From positions 81,344,001 through 81,408,000 of the forward strand of contig OZ231126.1 in assembly GCA_965153355.1 (NCBI GenBank): a stretch of 64,000 nt of DNA, in the 5' to 3' direction. The notes under the pieces were generated by a model. The model was given only the letters and a program-made list of their open reading frames with translations. It did not search any database and was not told the DNA's origin. Shown here one piece after another: positions 34,176 through 44,193 of this stretch (its first letter is position 1; each line of letters begins with the position of its first letter). Position numbers and translations under genes: made by a program. Origin of the DNA: Flaccisagitta enflata (taxonomy: Eukaryota > Chaetognatha > Sagittoidea > Aphragmophora).

Positions 34176-34532
34176 TGTGCACACTAGGCCGATTGCATCC
34201 CGGGACTTCGCTGAATCGCTCTTCTGTGCCCCCTTTATAATGTGACACTCCCGACTTCATTTCAAACAAGCCAATGCGCAGCTTTCTAGCTTGATGGGAA
34301 CCTTTTTTAGGGTCAATTTGAAATTAACAAAGAAAATATAAGAATATTCTTAAGGGGATTTTTCCCTTTAATTTCAATGTAAACTTGGAACGGGCCCTAA
34401 AAAAGGTTCCCATCAAGCTAGAATGCTGCGCATTGGCTCATTTGAAAAAATTGTGAGTGTTACGGTATGAACGGGACACAGAAGAGCGATTAGCCAAGTC
34501 CCGGGACGCAATTGGCGTAGTGCACGCACTTA
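34176..34532. mobile_element. Fold-back element in intron 9
   Basis: The ends GTGCACACTAGGCCGATTGC and GCAATTGGCGTAGTGCACGC pair, as do ATCCCGGGACTTCG with AGTCCCGGGACG, CGCTCTTCTGTG with its complement, and AGCTTGATGGGAACC with GGTTCCCATCAAGCT. About 175 bp per arm, almost no centre. Confidence 0.8.
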
Positions 34533-34669
34533 GAGAGACGACTGAATGTCTGACAGATCACAGATATACAAGGAGGTCACAGCTGATTTGCCATGAAAAT
34601 GTTTTGATAAAAACATTTTGTTAACCAAAAGCTGTTTATCGTTATGGATTGTTTCCCAAATATTATCAG

Positions 34670-34784
34670 GACCTAGGAGGAATTGACGATGAGGCCTTGA
34701 AAAACGCCAAAGTGGACATAGCAGAAAAAATGGCAAAGGAAACGCCGAAAGATCTCGATCCTGATGTAGCCGCCGCACTCGCAG
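34670..34784 (+). CDS. Exon 10 of coiled-coil/Trp-repeat gene
   Basis: 38 codons plus one base, phase 0 in and phase 1 out. Good acceptor TATTATCAG at 34669; donor CTCGCAG/GTACAC. Acidic peptide starting DLGGIDDEALKNAKVDIAEK. Confidence 0.7.
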
Positions 34785-35127
34785 GTACACCGGAGGACCT
34801 TGAGGTTCATAACTCATAAGTATTCAAATGTACATAGTCACTACTCACTACTCACACTATTGTACAACGCTGTCGGCTACATCAGTGTCGCTACAACACT
34901 ACAACAATGTCATCTGATCCATTCACCAGCAACCCATGGCGTGGGTCATGGGCAGGGGCCGATATATCCCCCCGTTTCGTGGCCCCCAAAAAGAATCATA
35001 AAATAGCTCATTCCGTTTCTAAGGTCGTTTCACACTTTGAAGCCTCCCCCAACCAAGAATCTGTTCAAGCCAGTTTTGATCTGTTCAATAGGCGAGGCAA
35101 GGCACTTATTATCTATGTCTAAGAAAG

Positions 35128-35129
<2 letters not shown>

Positions 35130-35220
<91 letters not shown>

Positions 35221-35276
35221 GTCTTTCTCTCGTAATCTCTATGAATGTTTAAGTCAGTTCACTAACCATCGCGGCA

Positions 35277-35355
<79 letters not shown>
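35130..35355. repeat. Two (CT)n tracts in intron 10
   Basis: 35130-35215 and 35278-35355, separated by a short unique stretch; the second ends 150 bases before the exon 11 acceptor. Confidence 0.95.
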
Positions 35356-35356
<1 letters not shown>

Positions 35357-35505
35357 CTTTTTATGGGTTTGCCACTCATATGACAACAAAATAGAATAAC
35401 GCCTGAATTTTGAGCCAAAATGGTGCTTTGTTACGTGTCGTTGCCATGGTAAATAGCATGTTTCTGCGTTACAGTCAAGTCTTTATGCAACGCGTTGTTC
35501 ACCAG

Positions 35506-36512
35506 GCGGCAAAGCTGGCGATCAATACGGCAAATCATCCATCGTGAAAATGACGACGATGTTCTCCGAGCAAAAGCACATCCTCGACATGGCCGATGCA
35601 TTCCGTTCCTTGGACGATCTCTTGAAGGCGTTGAGAGAGGATGTGGTCGCCGAGACGACGGCCTTGAAAAAGGAACTTGCTAGTCTTATTCGTTTAGTCG
35701 ACGGCTTAAACGGAGATGTCAACGTTCACGCGGTGGGTGGCAACGTCGGCGCCTGTATGGATTACAAAAAAGACGACTACAACGACGACGATGATGGCGC
35801 TGGAAGCGTCCAACAGGCCGTCGAGTCGGAGCAAGTTTCTCTCGAGGAAAATGCGCCTCCGCAGCAAAATGCCAATTGGGAGGAAAGCGTTGGAAGAGGC
35901 AAACGTTCCGCTGCCGGCTCAGAAAGATCCTCTGTGGCGAAGAAGTCATTATCATCGCGGCAGAGTGGGCAAAGTCAGAGAGAAAGCGTTAAAAATGCCA
36001 ACCGATCAATGGCTGGCGTTGAGAATACTTTCACTTCCCGGCAAAGTCAGAAAGGAAGCGTCAACCGGTCAGAGGTTGGAGTTGAAGATACGTCTACTTC
36101 TCGGCAAAGTCAAAGAGGAAGCGTCAACCAATCAGAGTATACTTCCACTTCACGGCAAAGTCAAAGAGGAAGCGTCAACCAATCAGAGGCTGTCGTCGAA
36201 TATTCTTCCACTTCTCGTCAAAGTCAGCAACGAGATGAGGAAAACGCGAATCGCCAAAGCGCGGGCAGCGTCATGAGTCGGACGAGCCAAAGAAGCGGCA
36301 GTTCGGTGAAGAATTCGTCATCTCGTCAAAGCGGAAGTAGAAAGATTCCGGCGTCGGAAAGAATGGAAGATGACGCTGATGAAGCGGTTGTTGAACGGGA
36401 CCAAGATGCTTCCGCGGTAAATGAAGTGATGAAGAGTTCTGAAGTTGAAGATGGGCAAATGGTGGCTGCTTCATCATCAGGCGCTGAGTTGGCTTCATCG
36501 TTGGCGTCCAAG
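35506..36512 (+). CDS. Exon 11 of coiled-coil/Trp-repeat gene (SRQ repeats)
   Basis: Acceptor TTCACCAG at 35505; donor TCCAAG/GTAAAA. Two bases complete the split codon, then 335 codons, phase 0 out. The N-terminal part is helical (ILDMADAFRSLDDLLKALRE). An acidic linker follows, then four or five repeats of the type TSRQSQRGSVNQSE (about 35940-36230). These repeats are nearly identical at DNA level, so expansion looks recent. Likely a disordered, phosphorylatable region. Confidence 0.7.
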
Positions 36513-36637
36513 GTAAAAAAAATATGACAAAATTAAGTACAAAGCGAAACTGCGAAAGGGAAATCAACAAAACCAAAAGATGATCAATCGAAAACTAGAA
36601 AAAACGCTTTCTAAAGATTATCATTTATTTTCTAAAC

Positions 36638-36786
36638 AAGTCTGTCCGTCTGTTGGTCCATATGTCGGTCCGATTTTTTAGCATGACTGCCTCTGCCCAG
36701 CCACATTGCAGCTCATGTCCACCTACATCACTGCCCCTGCCCACCCACCAACGACCACTTATTGGCCGTGTCTTTGGCCTTGCCGA
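36638..36786 (-). mobile_element. Family 1 repeat, 3' hairpin lost
   Basis: Minus strand: CAAGGCCAAAGACACGGCCA, AGTGGTCGTTGGTGGGTGGG, GGGCAGAGGCAGTCATGC and a GGACCAACAGACGGACAGAC tract, ending in ACTTGTTTAG without the hairpin. Confidence 0.55.
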
Positions 36787-36825
36787 GATGCATGTTACTA
36801 GATTACTTGCATAGTCTGATTAATC

Positions 36826-37315
36826 ATGCTACACGCCTTTGACTGAGTAACAACGGGTTATCTATTTCTGAGGAGGCTCAATGCGGTTTTCTGAATGACG
36901 ATATGAGGCTCAAACCGTGGCTATATAGTTGTTATTTTTTTCTCATCAATCTTCTAAATCAAAATTGATTACAATGTCTGTGCTTTCATTCCTATCGCTG
37001 CTTTCTGTGGAATAAAAGAGGACTTGGGTGGAAGTGAAATAAAAGGAGTACAAATATTTAAAATCAGGAACAAAACTTTATTTCAACTAGGGGGTAGATG
37101 ATTCAAAATAAAAAAAAAAGCTACCTCTTTTATGAAATCGCTGCATGTGACAATTGAAAGCAACGGAAATAATAACGAATCAAAGACAAAAGTTGTTATT
37201 ACTTGGACTTGAGGCTGAAGTGTTGTTATATGTTGCTAGTTAAGTTCTTATTTTTCTGACAATCTGAGCCTCAACGTTGTTATAAACAAGGTTGTTACTC
37301 GGTCAAAAGCGCGTA
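36826..37315. mobile_element. MITE, relative of the 14217 and 6692 elements
   Basis: The ends CTACACGCCTTTGACTGAGT and ACTCGGTCAAAAGCGCGTAG are inverted copies, followed by AACAAC/GTTGTT and GAGGCTCAA words. Confidence 0.7.
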
Positions 37316-37660
37316 GTTCCATTTGATGAAATGATCAAACAAGTGAGCAGTTTTTGTCATCACTGCCCCTACCCAATGAGAAGAACAGTCTCTGCAATGC
37401 TATCGCTGCACTTTTTTTTTACATATACTAGTTTAAAAGCGCTTTGAATATTTCATATAAAAAAGAAGGAATCAATACAGTTTTTGTCTTTCAAAAAACA
37501 AATGATCAAGCAAAGTGGATATGGATCTCTACCATCGGGTTTGAGTTGATCGTTAACCTCATTTGCATATTGCAGTTAGTATGATGAAGAAAAAAATGAA
37601 GTTGTCGTCCACCCATAAGTGACTGAATTGGATCCACTTCCAACAATCACTCAAGTTGAT

Positions 37661-38580
37661 TAGGGGGGGTCATACAGGGTTGTTTTTGGAAATTCCTTAT
37701 GAGACTCTGGAATCTGGGGGTTTATTGAATGTAGAAAAGGATAGAAAAAAAATTGGGTATCCATGTCTTAAGGAACAAGGCCAAGTAGGCCAATAGGTGA
37801 ATGCGTTACCGACAGACCAACAGACCAACCGACCGACCAACGGACACAGCCAGTTATAGAGGTGCTTTGTCGCACCTATAAATAATCCATTTTCGATCAA
37901 AAATGAGGTATCAGATAGGCGAAAATCGCGAAAATCGCGAAAATCGCGAAAATCGCGAAAATCGCCAAGATGTAGGCCATTGGTAATAGCCACCAGGACA
38001 CTAAAAAACATTTGTTTTTGGCTTAGATGATGTATTTTTGCCTTACTCTTACCTCTCACGACAATAATTAGGCTTCCAATGCAAGCTTTTTTTCATTTTT
38101 AGGGCTTTATACATGCTGCCATAAAGGCAAAAATTAGCGAAAAATCAAAAAAAATTGAGAAAATCTTTAAAAAAAGGAAAAAATTGTACTGTCTAGTGTG
38201 TGTTAAAAAAATGTGCCTGTTTGTTTTAAAGATGCTTGTTTGATTTAGTATTTTCATTATTCTCATATTCTTTTCCCTTTTATGTTAAAAAAAAAACCAT
38301 TTTTTAACCATGAAATATTTGCAATAAAGGCAGAAATAAGCGAAATCAACAAAAATTGCAAAACTCAGTGCTCAAGCTTCTTCCTCCAGGACTTGCAACC
38401 TGGCATGGGTGTTTTACTGAAGGTTTTTTTTTGGTTTTTAAGATTTTTTTTTTGTTTTTTTTTTTTGTTTTTTTTTGTTTCTTTGGTTAATCAATGTTTG
38501 CACCTACACAAGTATGGATAGGGCTTGACGGTCAAACTAAGAACTAGTTTGACGGAATGGCTGATTTTTAACCACAAAGG
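37661..38580. repeat. Left terminal inverted repeat
   Basis: Matches 44194-44971 inverted, including a run of GCGAAAATC units (37918-37965; fewer in the right arm), the TGTACTGTCTAGTGTGTGTT block and a small hairpin GTCAAACTA/TAGTTTGAC. It is about 140 bp longer than the right arm, mostly because of the family 1 insertion. Confidence 0.85.
37773..37880 (+). mobile_element. Family 1 repeat inserted in the left TIR, with empty site in the right TIR
   Basis: ACAAGGCCAAGTAGGCCAAT, a GACCAACCGACCGACCAACG tract, and the end GAGGTGCTTTGTCGCACCTA. The right TIR has the uninterrupted site (complement of GTCTTAAGGAAAAATAATCC at about 44850-44880). The insertion sits within the A-run with little or no target duplication. 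Confidence 0.75.
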
Positions 38581-38701
38581 CAATTTCATCAAAAGCAGTA
38601 GAAATGACAAACAATTTTTTCAATGAATCAAAGTATTGTACCATGAAATACACAATTAGGTGATGAGTTCAAACTGTAAAATGTTTGATCCAGCGGCTGA
38701 T

Positions 38702-40038
38702 TTTTGTCCGCGACGGAATATCATTCCGACGCGGACTATAATTCAAGGCGGGTGGGTGTCGTTGTCGTTGTCGTTGTTGTCGTTGTCGTCGTTGTCGTCG
38801 TCACGGATTTTAAAAAATGGATAACTTTTTTATGCTTTGACCGATTTGGTTCATATTTGGTGGGAAGTTGTACTAGGTTAAGGCGCTTTACATCCTATCC
38901 GATTTTTGTGATCCGACCAACCCAACCGGCCCAACCAGCCTACCGGCCTGAAAGAGAAAAATGTGCATAACTTTAGCATTTTTCAACCAATTTGGCTGAA
39001 ATTTGGTATGGAGTCTCTAAATGGAAGGACTCAACATATGTATATGATTATATGCATTTGAGCATGCTAACCGGCCAAACCGACCTACCACCCAACCAGC
39101 CAACCGGCCTAAAAGTGAAAAACTTGCATAACTTTGGCATTTTTCTACTAATTTGGTTGAAACTTGGTATGGGGTCTCTAAATGGAAGAACTCAACATAT
39201 GCGCACTATTTATCCTGTCAAACCAGCCTACCACCCAACCAGCCTACTGGCCTAAAAGTGAAAAACATGCATAACTTTGGCATTTTTCAACCGATTTGGT
39301 TGAAATTTGGTATGGAGTCTCTAAATGGAATACTCAACATGTGTATGTGATTTATATGCATTTGAGCATGCTAACCGGCCAAACCGACCTACCACCCAAC
39401 CAGCCAACCGGCCTAAAAGTGAAAAACTTGCTTAACTTTGTTATTTTTCAACTAATTTGGTTGAAACTTGGTATGGGGTCTCTAAATGGAAGAACTCAAC
39501 ATATGCCCACTATTTATCCTGTCAAACCAGCCTACCACCCAACCAGCCTACCAACGAAAAAGTGATAAATGTGCATATCTTTGGCGTTTTTCAACCAATT
39601 TGGTTGAAATTTGGTATGGAATCTCTAAATGGAAGAACTCAACACATGTATGTGATTTATTTATGTTTGAGCATGCTAACTGGCCAAACCAACCTACCAC
39701 CCAACCAGCTTACCGGCCTAAAAGTAAAAACTTACATAAATTGGACATTTTTCAACCAAATTGGTTGAAACTTGGTATGGAGTCTCTAAATGGAAGAACT
39801 CAACATACGCACACTATTTATCTAAACCAGCCTACCACCCAACAACCCTACTAGCCTAGGAGTGAAAAACGTGCATAACTTTGTCATTTTTCAACGGATT
39901 TGCATGAAACTTTGTATGGCGGCTCTAAATGTAAAGACTTATAGTTTTGGCAAACTTACAGGGTTAGCGATCTTTTGGTCATAGTGATCTTACGGAATTG
40001 GTGATCTTTAACCCCCTTCCGTCGCGGACCCAGATACT
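38702..40038. mobile_element. Family 3 hairpin-ended element with roughly 155-bp tandem core, copy 1
   Basis: The left end is TTTTTGTCCGCGACGGAATA, a near-perfect hairpin with CATTCCGACGCGGAC. The right end has TTCCGTCGCGGACC, the exact complement of GTCCGCGACGGAA. The core (about 38825-39960) is seven units of roughly 155 bp with TTCAACCGATTTGGTTGAAA and CGACCTACCACCCAACCAGC words. A GTTGTCGTCGTT tract follows the left end. It is nested in the 7.3-kb transposon. Confidence 0.7.
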
Positions 40039-40267
40039 GTTCAGATTTTTAACCACTAAGGCAACAATAATTAGTAATACAGATTATATAATTGAATATC
40101 AGCATCAAAAATCAAATTGAAAAATTAAAAACTGAGCGGGCTCTGTGCTAGATCACCATGACCTCAGTTCCAAAAAAAAGAATACAATTTGCAAAAAAAA
40201 ACAATGATAGTAAATGAGCGGGATTTGTGTAAAATCACCAAGACCTCATTTACTATTTTCAATATTC

Positions 40268-42699
40268 TCATTCATCATTTGGTTGGCAAGCAGCTTCCAC
40301 CTTTGGAAAGTAGTCCTTCTTTGATTCAAACTTGCTCAACTCCTGCCTTTCTTTGATCTGTTGAGAGATGAAACCTTCTCTTGCTTCTTGTCCAACCACT
40401 GCAGCAGAAGCCTCAGAGACAAGCTTGATGGCCCTTTCCACTGCCTGGGTGTGGCATGGGTAATTTGGTACTTCAAGGGGGGCCTCTTTGATGGCAAATA
40501 GGTCAGCTTCCTTGAAATCCAAAGTGAAAGGTGGCTCTGTCAGCTTTGCTGATTCCCAGTCAATCAGTTCAGTGTAGCTAGTTGCACTGAAATTCACTTT
40601 GGGAAGAACAAATTTCCTAACTTGGGAATTTGAAATGGCATGATCTTCTGAAGGGTCCAATTGGAAGGCATCATCTTCTTCCCCTTCAGGAGGTTCTTCC
40701 TCATCTTCATCTTCCTCATCCACTCCTCGCCCATCATCCTCTTGACAGAGGTCAGCCCTTGCTTGGTCCAATTTCATCCGAATGGTCAAGATGGTGTTAA
40801 CTGCTTGAGCTCGCACCTCACGGTCACTGTCTGCAAGCATAGAGAGAAGGATTGCCTCGGGATGAGCAAAGTATGCATTTCTCTGCATGACTTTCTGAAC
40901 TTCCTCTTGCAGTTCTGGCTCAAGCTTTCGCTGGTATTCAACCATCTTGTAAAAGTTCTTTGGACCATCAACGCATCTTGGATGGGTCTTGATTTGGAAC
41001 CAAGAGGGAGCATAATGGTGAATGATCGAATGGATCAACTTTCAAAATTTTCGAGAACATATTTGCGCATGAGCCTGTTGGCAAGTGTGTTCCATCTTGC
41101 ACCATGGTATTTCCCAGGTTCTTCATCAGCAAGACCAGGGGGCATTTCGCCACTTATGATAGCCCGGCACATTCTGTATGTGTACCGTTGAGCCTTGCTT
41201 AACTCATAAGAGTCCTCCTCTGCAACAGTGGGAAAATCTGGATTTGGGATGCTACGAAAGTTTATCACCGGCAATTCTGTGAGATCCTCAACTAAAGTAC
41301 TCCCAATTGGACCTTTGAGTGAGAGAGGGCCTGATGTTCCACCATCTAGTTTGCGGACTAGTGCTCTGAATGGCAATTCGCATCCATGAAGCATACAGAT
41401 GAACCAATGAAGAGGCTTTCCTAGAAGCAATTCTAAGTAGACCAAGGCGCCTTCATTGTTGCCAACATTCACATTGCATCCATCTGCACCTGCCACAATC
41501 ATCTTAGCTGCCAAATTCTTCTCCTTCAATGAGCGAAAGAGTCTCAGGCCAATGCTGATGCCGTGTCCTGAATAGGGGACTTCATGTCCCAGGTAGACAT
41601 TCTCTGGCTCACCCAACATGACATACTGGTCTTCAATAACCTTTCTTGGGTAGGGCTTGCCATTCCTCTCTACTGTGGTCAAAGTGAAATCTTTCTTCCC
41701 ATCAAAGTAAATACCAGAGATATCCTTTGCTCCAATTGCTTTCTTGCGCTCTGTGTTTGCCTTTTTACGACCTGCTTTTCTCCAACGATCAATCTTTGCC
41801 TTATCTGTTGTCATGGTGGACTTGTTTGAATCAGTGAGCAAACCCATATCAATGGCAAAGGAGTTTACCAAGTCAGCCGCAGCTTTGCTGGAGACACCCC
41901 ATCTGTCACACGCCGCACCAGTTCTTGGAAGAGCATGAGTGTTTCTTGTTTTTGGCCCTGGATCTGCTGAGTTGGGACCATCTGGAGCAAAAGTTGGATC
42001 CTTCCTTTCTTGAGCGTGATCATCATCTTTCTCTTCCTCATCTGCCTCCTCTGAAAAGAATTCACGTGTAGCAGCAGCATTGTTCTCTTCTTCGTCTTTC
42101 CGCCGCCTTTTTTCTCTCTCTCGTTGGGCCTCGAAAGCCTCCACCTTATCAAAAGACCTCTTAAGACTTTGGGTAACTTTTCGGTCTATTCCAGACATCA
42201 GCATTTTCCGTGGGCCTCTTTGGTCAAAAAGGAACTTTATCTCTCGCTGTGGAGCCCTCTTTGAGGAGTCGCATTTGCAGTCCAAGTGGAGGTCATCACA
42301 GGCATCTGTTTGGCATTTTGCTTGAACGCAACTGATCTGTTTGCACTTGCAGGCAGAGATATCAAGAAGTCTTTGATTTTCATCTTGAGCTCGGGTCTTG
42401 GACTGTTCATTTTTGAGGCCTTGCTTTGAATGTTCCCACAACTTGCTTACTGCCTTCTCAATTCCGGATTTGCTAATTGTTGGAATTGAGGCTTTCTGCC
42501 AAAGCTGACCTAGTTCTTCAAGAACTGGTTCTAGGATCTGAGAAACTGGAATTTTCTGCTTACCTGTCGAGAACTCAAGGTGATCTTTGCTCAATTGCGT
42601 CCTCTTCACAACATCTGACTTTGTAGGGAGGACATTCTCAGGAAAAGAGGAGGCAGACCCAATGACCTTGTGTTCATTGGATCTCAAAAATTTTGCCAT
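40268..42699 (-). pseudogene. Transposase-like protein of an unnamed family, split by one frameshift
   Basis: ATG at 42699 opens 554 codons to a TGA at 41035-41037. The homologous continuation is in the -1 frame from about 41038 to 40268 (256 codons). Both frames are open only over a few bases at the junction, so one base change in length would join them. N-terminal half: Lys/Glu-rich, with a Cys-rich patch (CKCKQISCVQAKCQTDACDD). Central core: AGADGCNVNVGNNEGALVYL, then LHWFICMLHGCELPFRALVR and LDGGTSGP. After the junction: HHYAPSWFQIKTHPRC, RNAYFAHPEAILLSML and PCHTQAVERAIKLV. I recall this motif series from uncharacterised, multi-copy proteins of arthropods and cnidarians. A transposase role is inferred from its place between TIRs. 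Coding continuity elsewhere suggests recent decay or a recoding site. Confidence 0.7.
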
Positions 42700-42998
42700 C
42701 TCCTTTGATTATTTTGGGTAAAGAATTTTCAGGAAGAATGTGCCATGGCACATCAATCTTTCAGAGGAAAATCTGCAGATTAAAGCTAAGAAATTCTAGA
42801 TAATCAGATTATCCTCACTAGATAAATGTTTTTATCTGTTAACTGGATTGACTTCAAGTTTAGGAGTGGTTTTACTGTATACTGATATTCAAACAATTAA
42901 GCTCTTAAGTTTTTAAGCATTTTACGAACTAACTGAAGAAAAACTAGGTTAACTTGTACTCATTCAAATATCTTCAGGATCATTTTCTTGATTTGATT
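42700..42998. promoter_or_regulatory. Divergent intergenic region of the transposon
   Basis: Only 299 bp separate the start codons of the transposase-like and Tpt1-like genes, so both promoters must lie here or in 5' exons. AT-rich. A possible splice acceptor (ATATCTTCAG at 42969-42978) precedes the Tpt1-like ATG. No clear core promoter motif identified. Confidence 0.4.
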
Positions 42999-43868
42999 AT
43001 GGCAGAAGCTCCTGTTCAGGTGCCCTGGAAAACTGCAAGGAAGAGATCCAGGCAGAAGAAGGAGAGAGTTGAAATGAGAAATTTTGGGCAACTTTTGATC
43101 AAAAACCAAGAAAAACTTCACAAAGAACTTGCTGAGCTACGAGAATCTGGGGCTGAAGCAGGTTCGGTCAAAGCTTTGAGCATTTGGCTTGAAAAATCTC
43201 TGACATTCAAGAAAGTGAAAGATGTTGGCATCAATCCTTTCCTTGAATTGCCATTTGCTGAGGGCACTTGGATTTCCAAGAAAATGAGTTATTTTCTTCA
43301 CCACAATATGCCTCATGGACAATACTCATGTCAAGATGGGTCGGTGCCAATATCCGCCCTCGAGAGAGATCTTTGTTTTTCCAGAGAGAAAATCCTGCTT
43401 GCCACCAGTCCCATGTATGATACAGAAAGGAAAGTGCGATTTGTAGCACTTGAGTTTTTCCACCCAGATGCCTCGGTTACCATCAGAGTGGCAGCATTTG
43501 GGGGACACAGCTTCGGAGTTCTTGCTCCCCCTGGGCATTACTTGCTGGGGAAGGAATCTTTGCAACAGCTTTGCCCTTTGGTCCACAACACTAGTGCAGT
43601 CAAAGACATTTTGTTGGCAGGGTTTATCTCTCAGCAGCAGAGGAAGGGAGGGGTTAACTTTTGTGCAAAAGAGAGCAACTATCGGCCAAATGCAAGTCAT
43701 GCAGTCAAGGTGGAGACAGACTCTGCAATCCAACTCCTTGAGCTTGGATATCAGTTCTTTGGTAACCGTTTCTGTGACACAATTTATGGCATGGGGATGT
43801 GGGAAGATTCATGCTGGTCTGGGCAAATTCCAACCGGTTTCCTGGAGATCTCTTCACAAGAGCATTGA
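42999..43868 (+). CDS. Tpt1/KptA-like RNA 2'-phosphotransferase, transposon-borne
   Basis: 289 residues from ATG at 42999 to TGA at 43866-43868. The frame is open for 15 codons upstream without another ATG. Tpt1 enzymes transfer the 2'-phosphate of spliced tRNA to NAD+. Marks of the family in order: ISKKMSYFLHH (92-102, cf. SKxLSxxLRH), QDGSVPISAL (112-121, cf. DGWVxVxDLL), ERKVRFVAL (143-151, cf. KxRFxL), IRVAAFGGHS (162-171, cf. IRAxQGHS), LVHNT (194-198, cf. LYHGT), ILLAGF...QQR (204-215) and GYQFFGNRFCDTIYGMG (250-266, cf. GxxFyxSxNGVxLT), ending GQIPTGFLE. Two of the conserved Arg and the His are present, but the first Arg of the RH pair is His101 and the HGT Gly is Asn197, so activity may be altered. 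A basic N-terminal extension (KTARKRSRQKKER) could bind nucleic acid. Confidence 0.8.
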   Translation: MAEAPVQVPWKTARKRSRQKKERVEMRNFGQLLIKNQEKLHKELAELRESGAEAGSVKALSIWLEKSLTFKKVKDVGINPFLELPFAEGTWISKKMSYFLHHNMPHGQYSCQDGSVPISALERDLCFSREKILLATSPMYDTERKVRFVALEFFHPDASVTIRVAAFGGHSFGVLAPPGHYLLGKESLQQLCPLVHNTSAVKDILLAGFISQQQRKGGVNFCAKESNYRPNASHAVKVETDSAIQLLELGYQFFGNRFCDTIYGMGMWEDSCWSGQIPTGFLEISSQEH

Positions 43869-44193
43869 ATCAAATTCAAAAGATAAAACATTTGAATGTA
43901 ATGATTTTTCAATGTAATTTTTTCAAGAAACAAGATTTTAAGATTACTACATTATAGCGTTATGAATTTCAACTGTGCTTCTTTCATAAGACATTCAAAT
44001 GTTTTCATCTTAAGAGTCCAATGCATTTTTTTCATTGTGACCTCTTTATTTTTTATGTTTATGTTATAACTGAGGTCTTGGTGAGCTGAATCAGCTCCCG
44101 CTCAGTTATCTCATTTACCTTGTTTTCTATACTGTTTTTTATTTTTCATATTGTTTTTATCTGAAATGTGCATATCTTTTCATGTTCCCTACC

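Noticed and set aside
35761-35797. Peptide MDYKKDDYNDDDD resembling an epitope tag
   Set aside because: It is an in-frame acidic stretch of exon 11 in native-looking sequence; no vector sequence nearby.
37918-37965. Possible CRISPR-like short repeats (GCGAAAATC units)
   Set aside because: Contiguous tandem units without spacers in a eukaryotic transposon arm.
38704-39854. Repeated peptide with LTGQTDLPPNQPTGLKVKN
   Set aside because: The roughly 155-bp satellite units lack stops in parts but the frame drifts between units; not a conserved gene.
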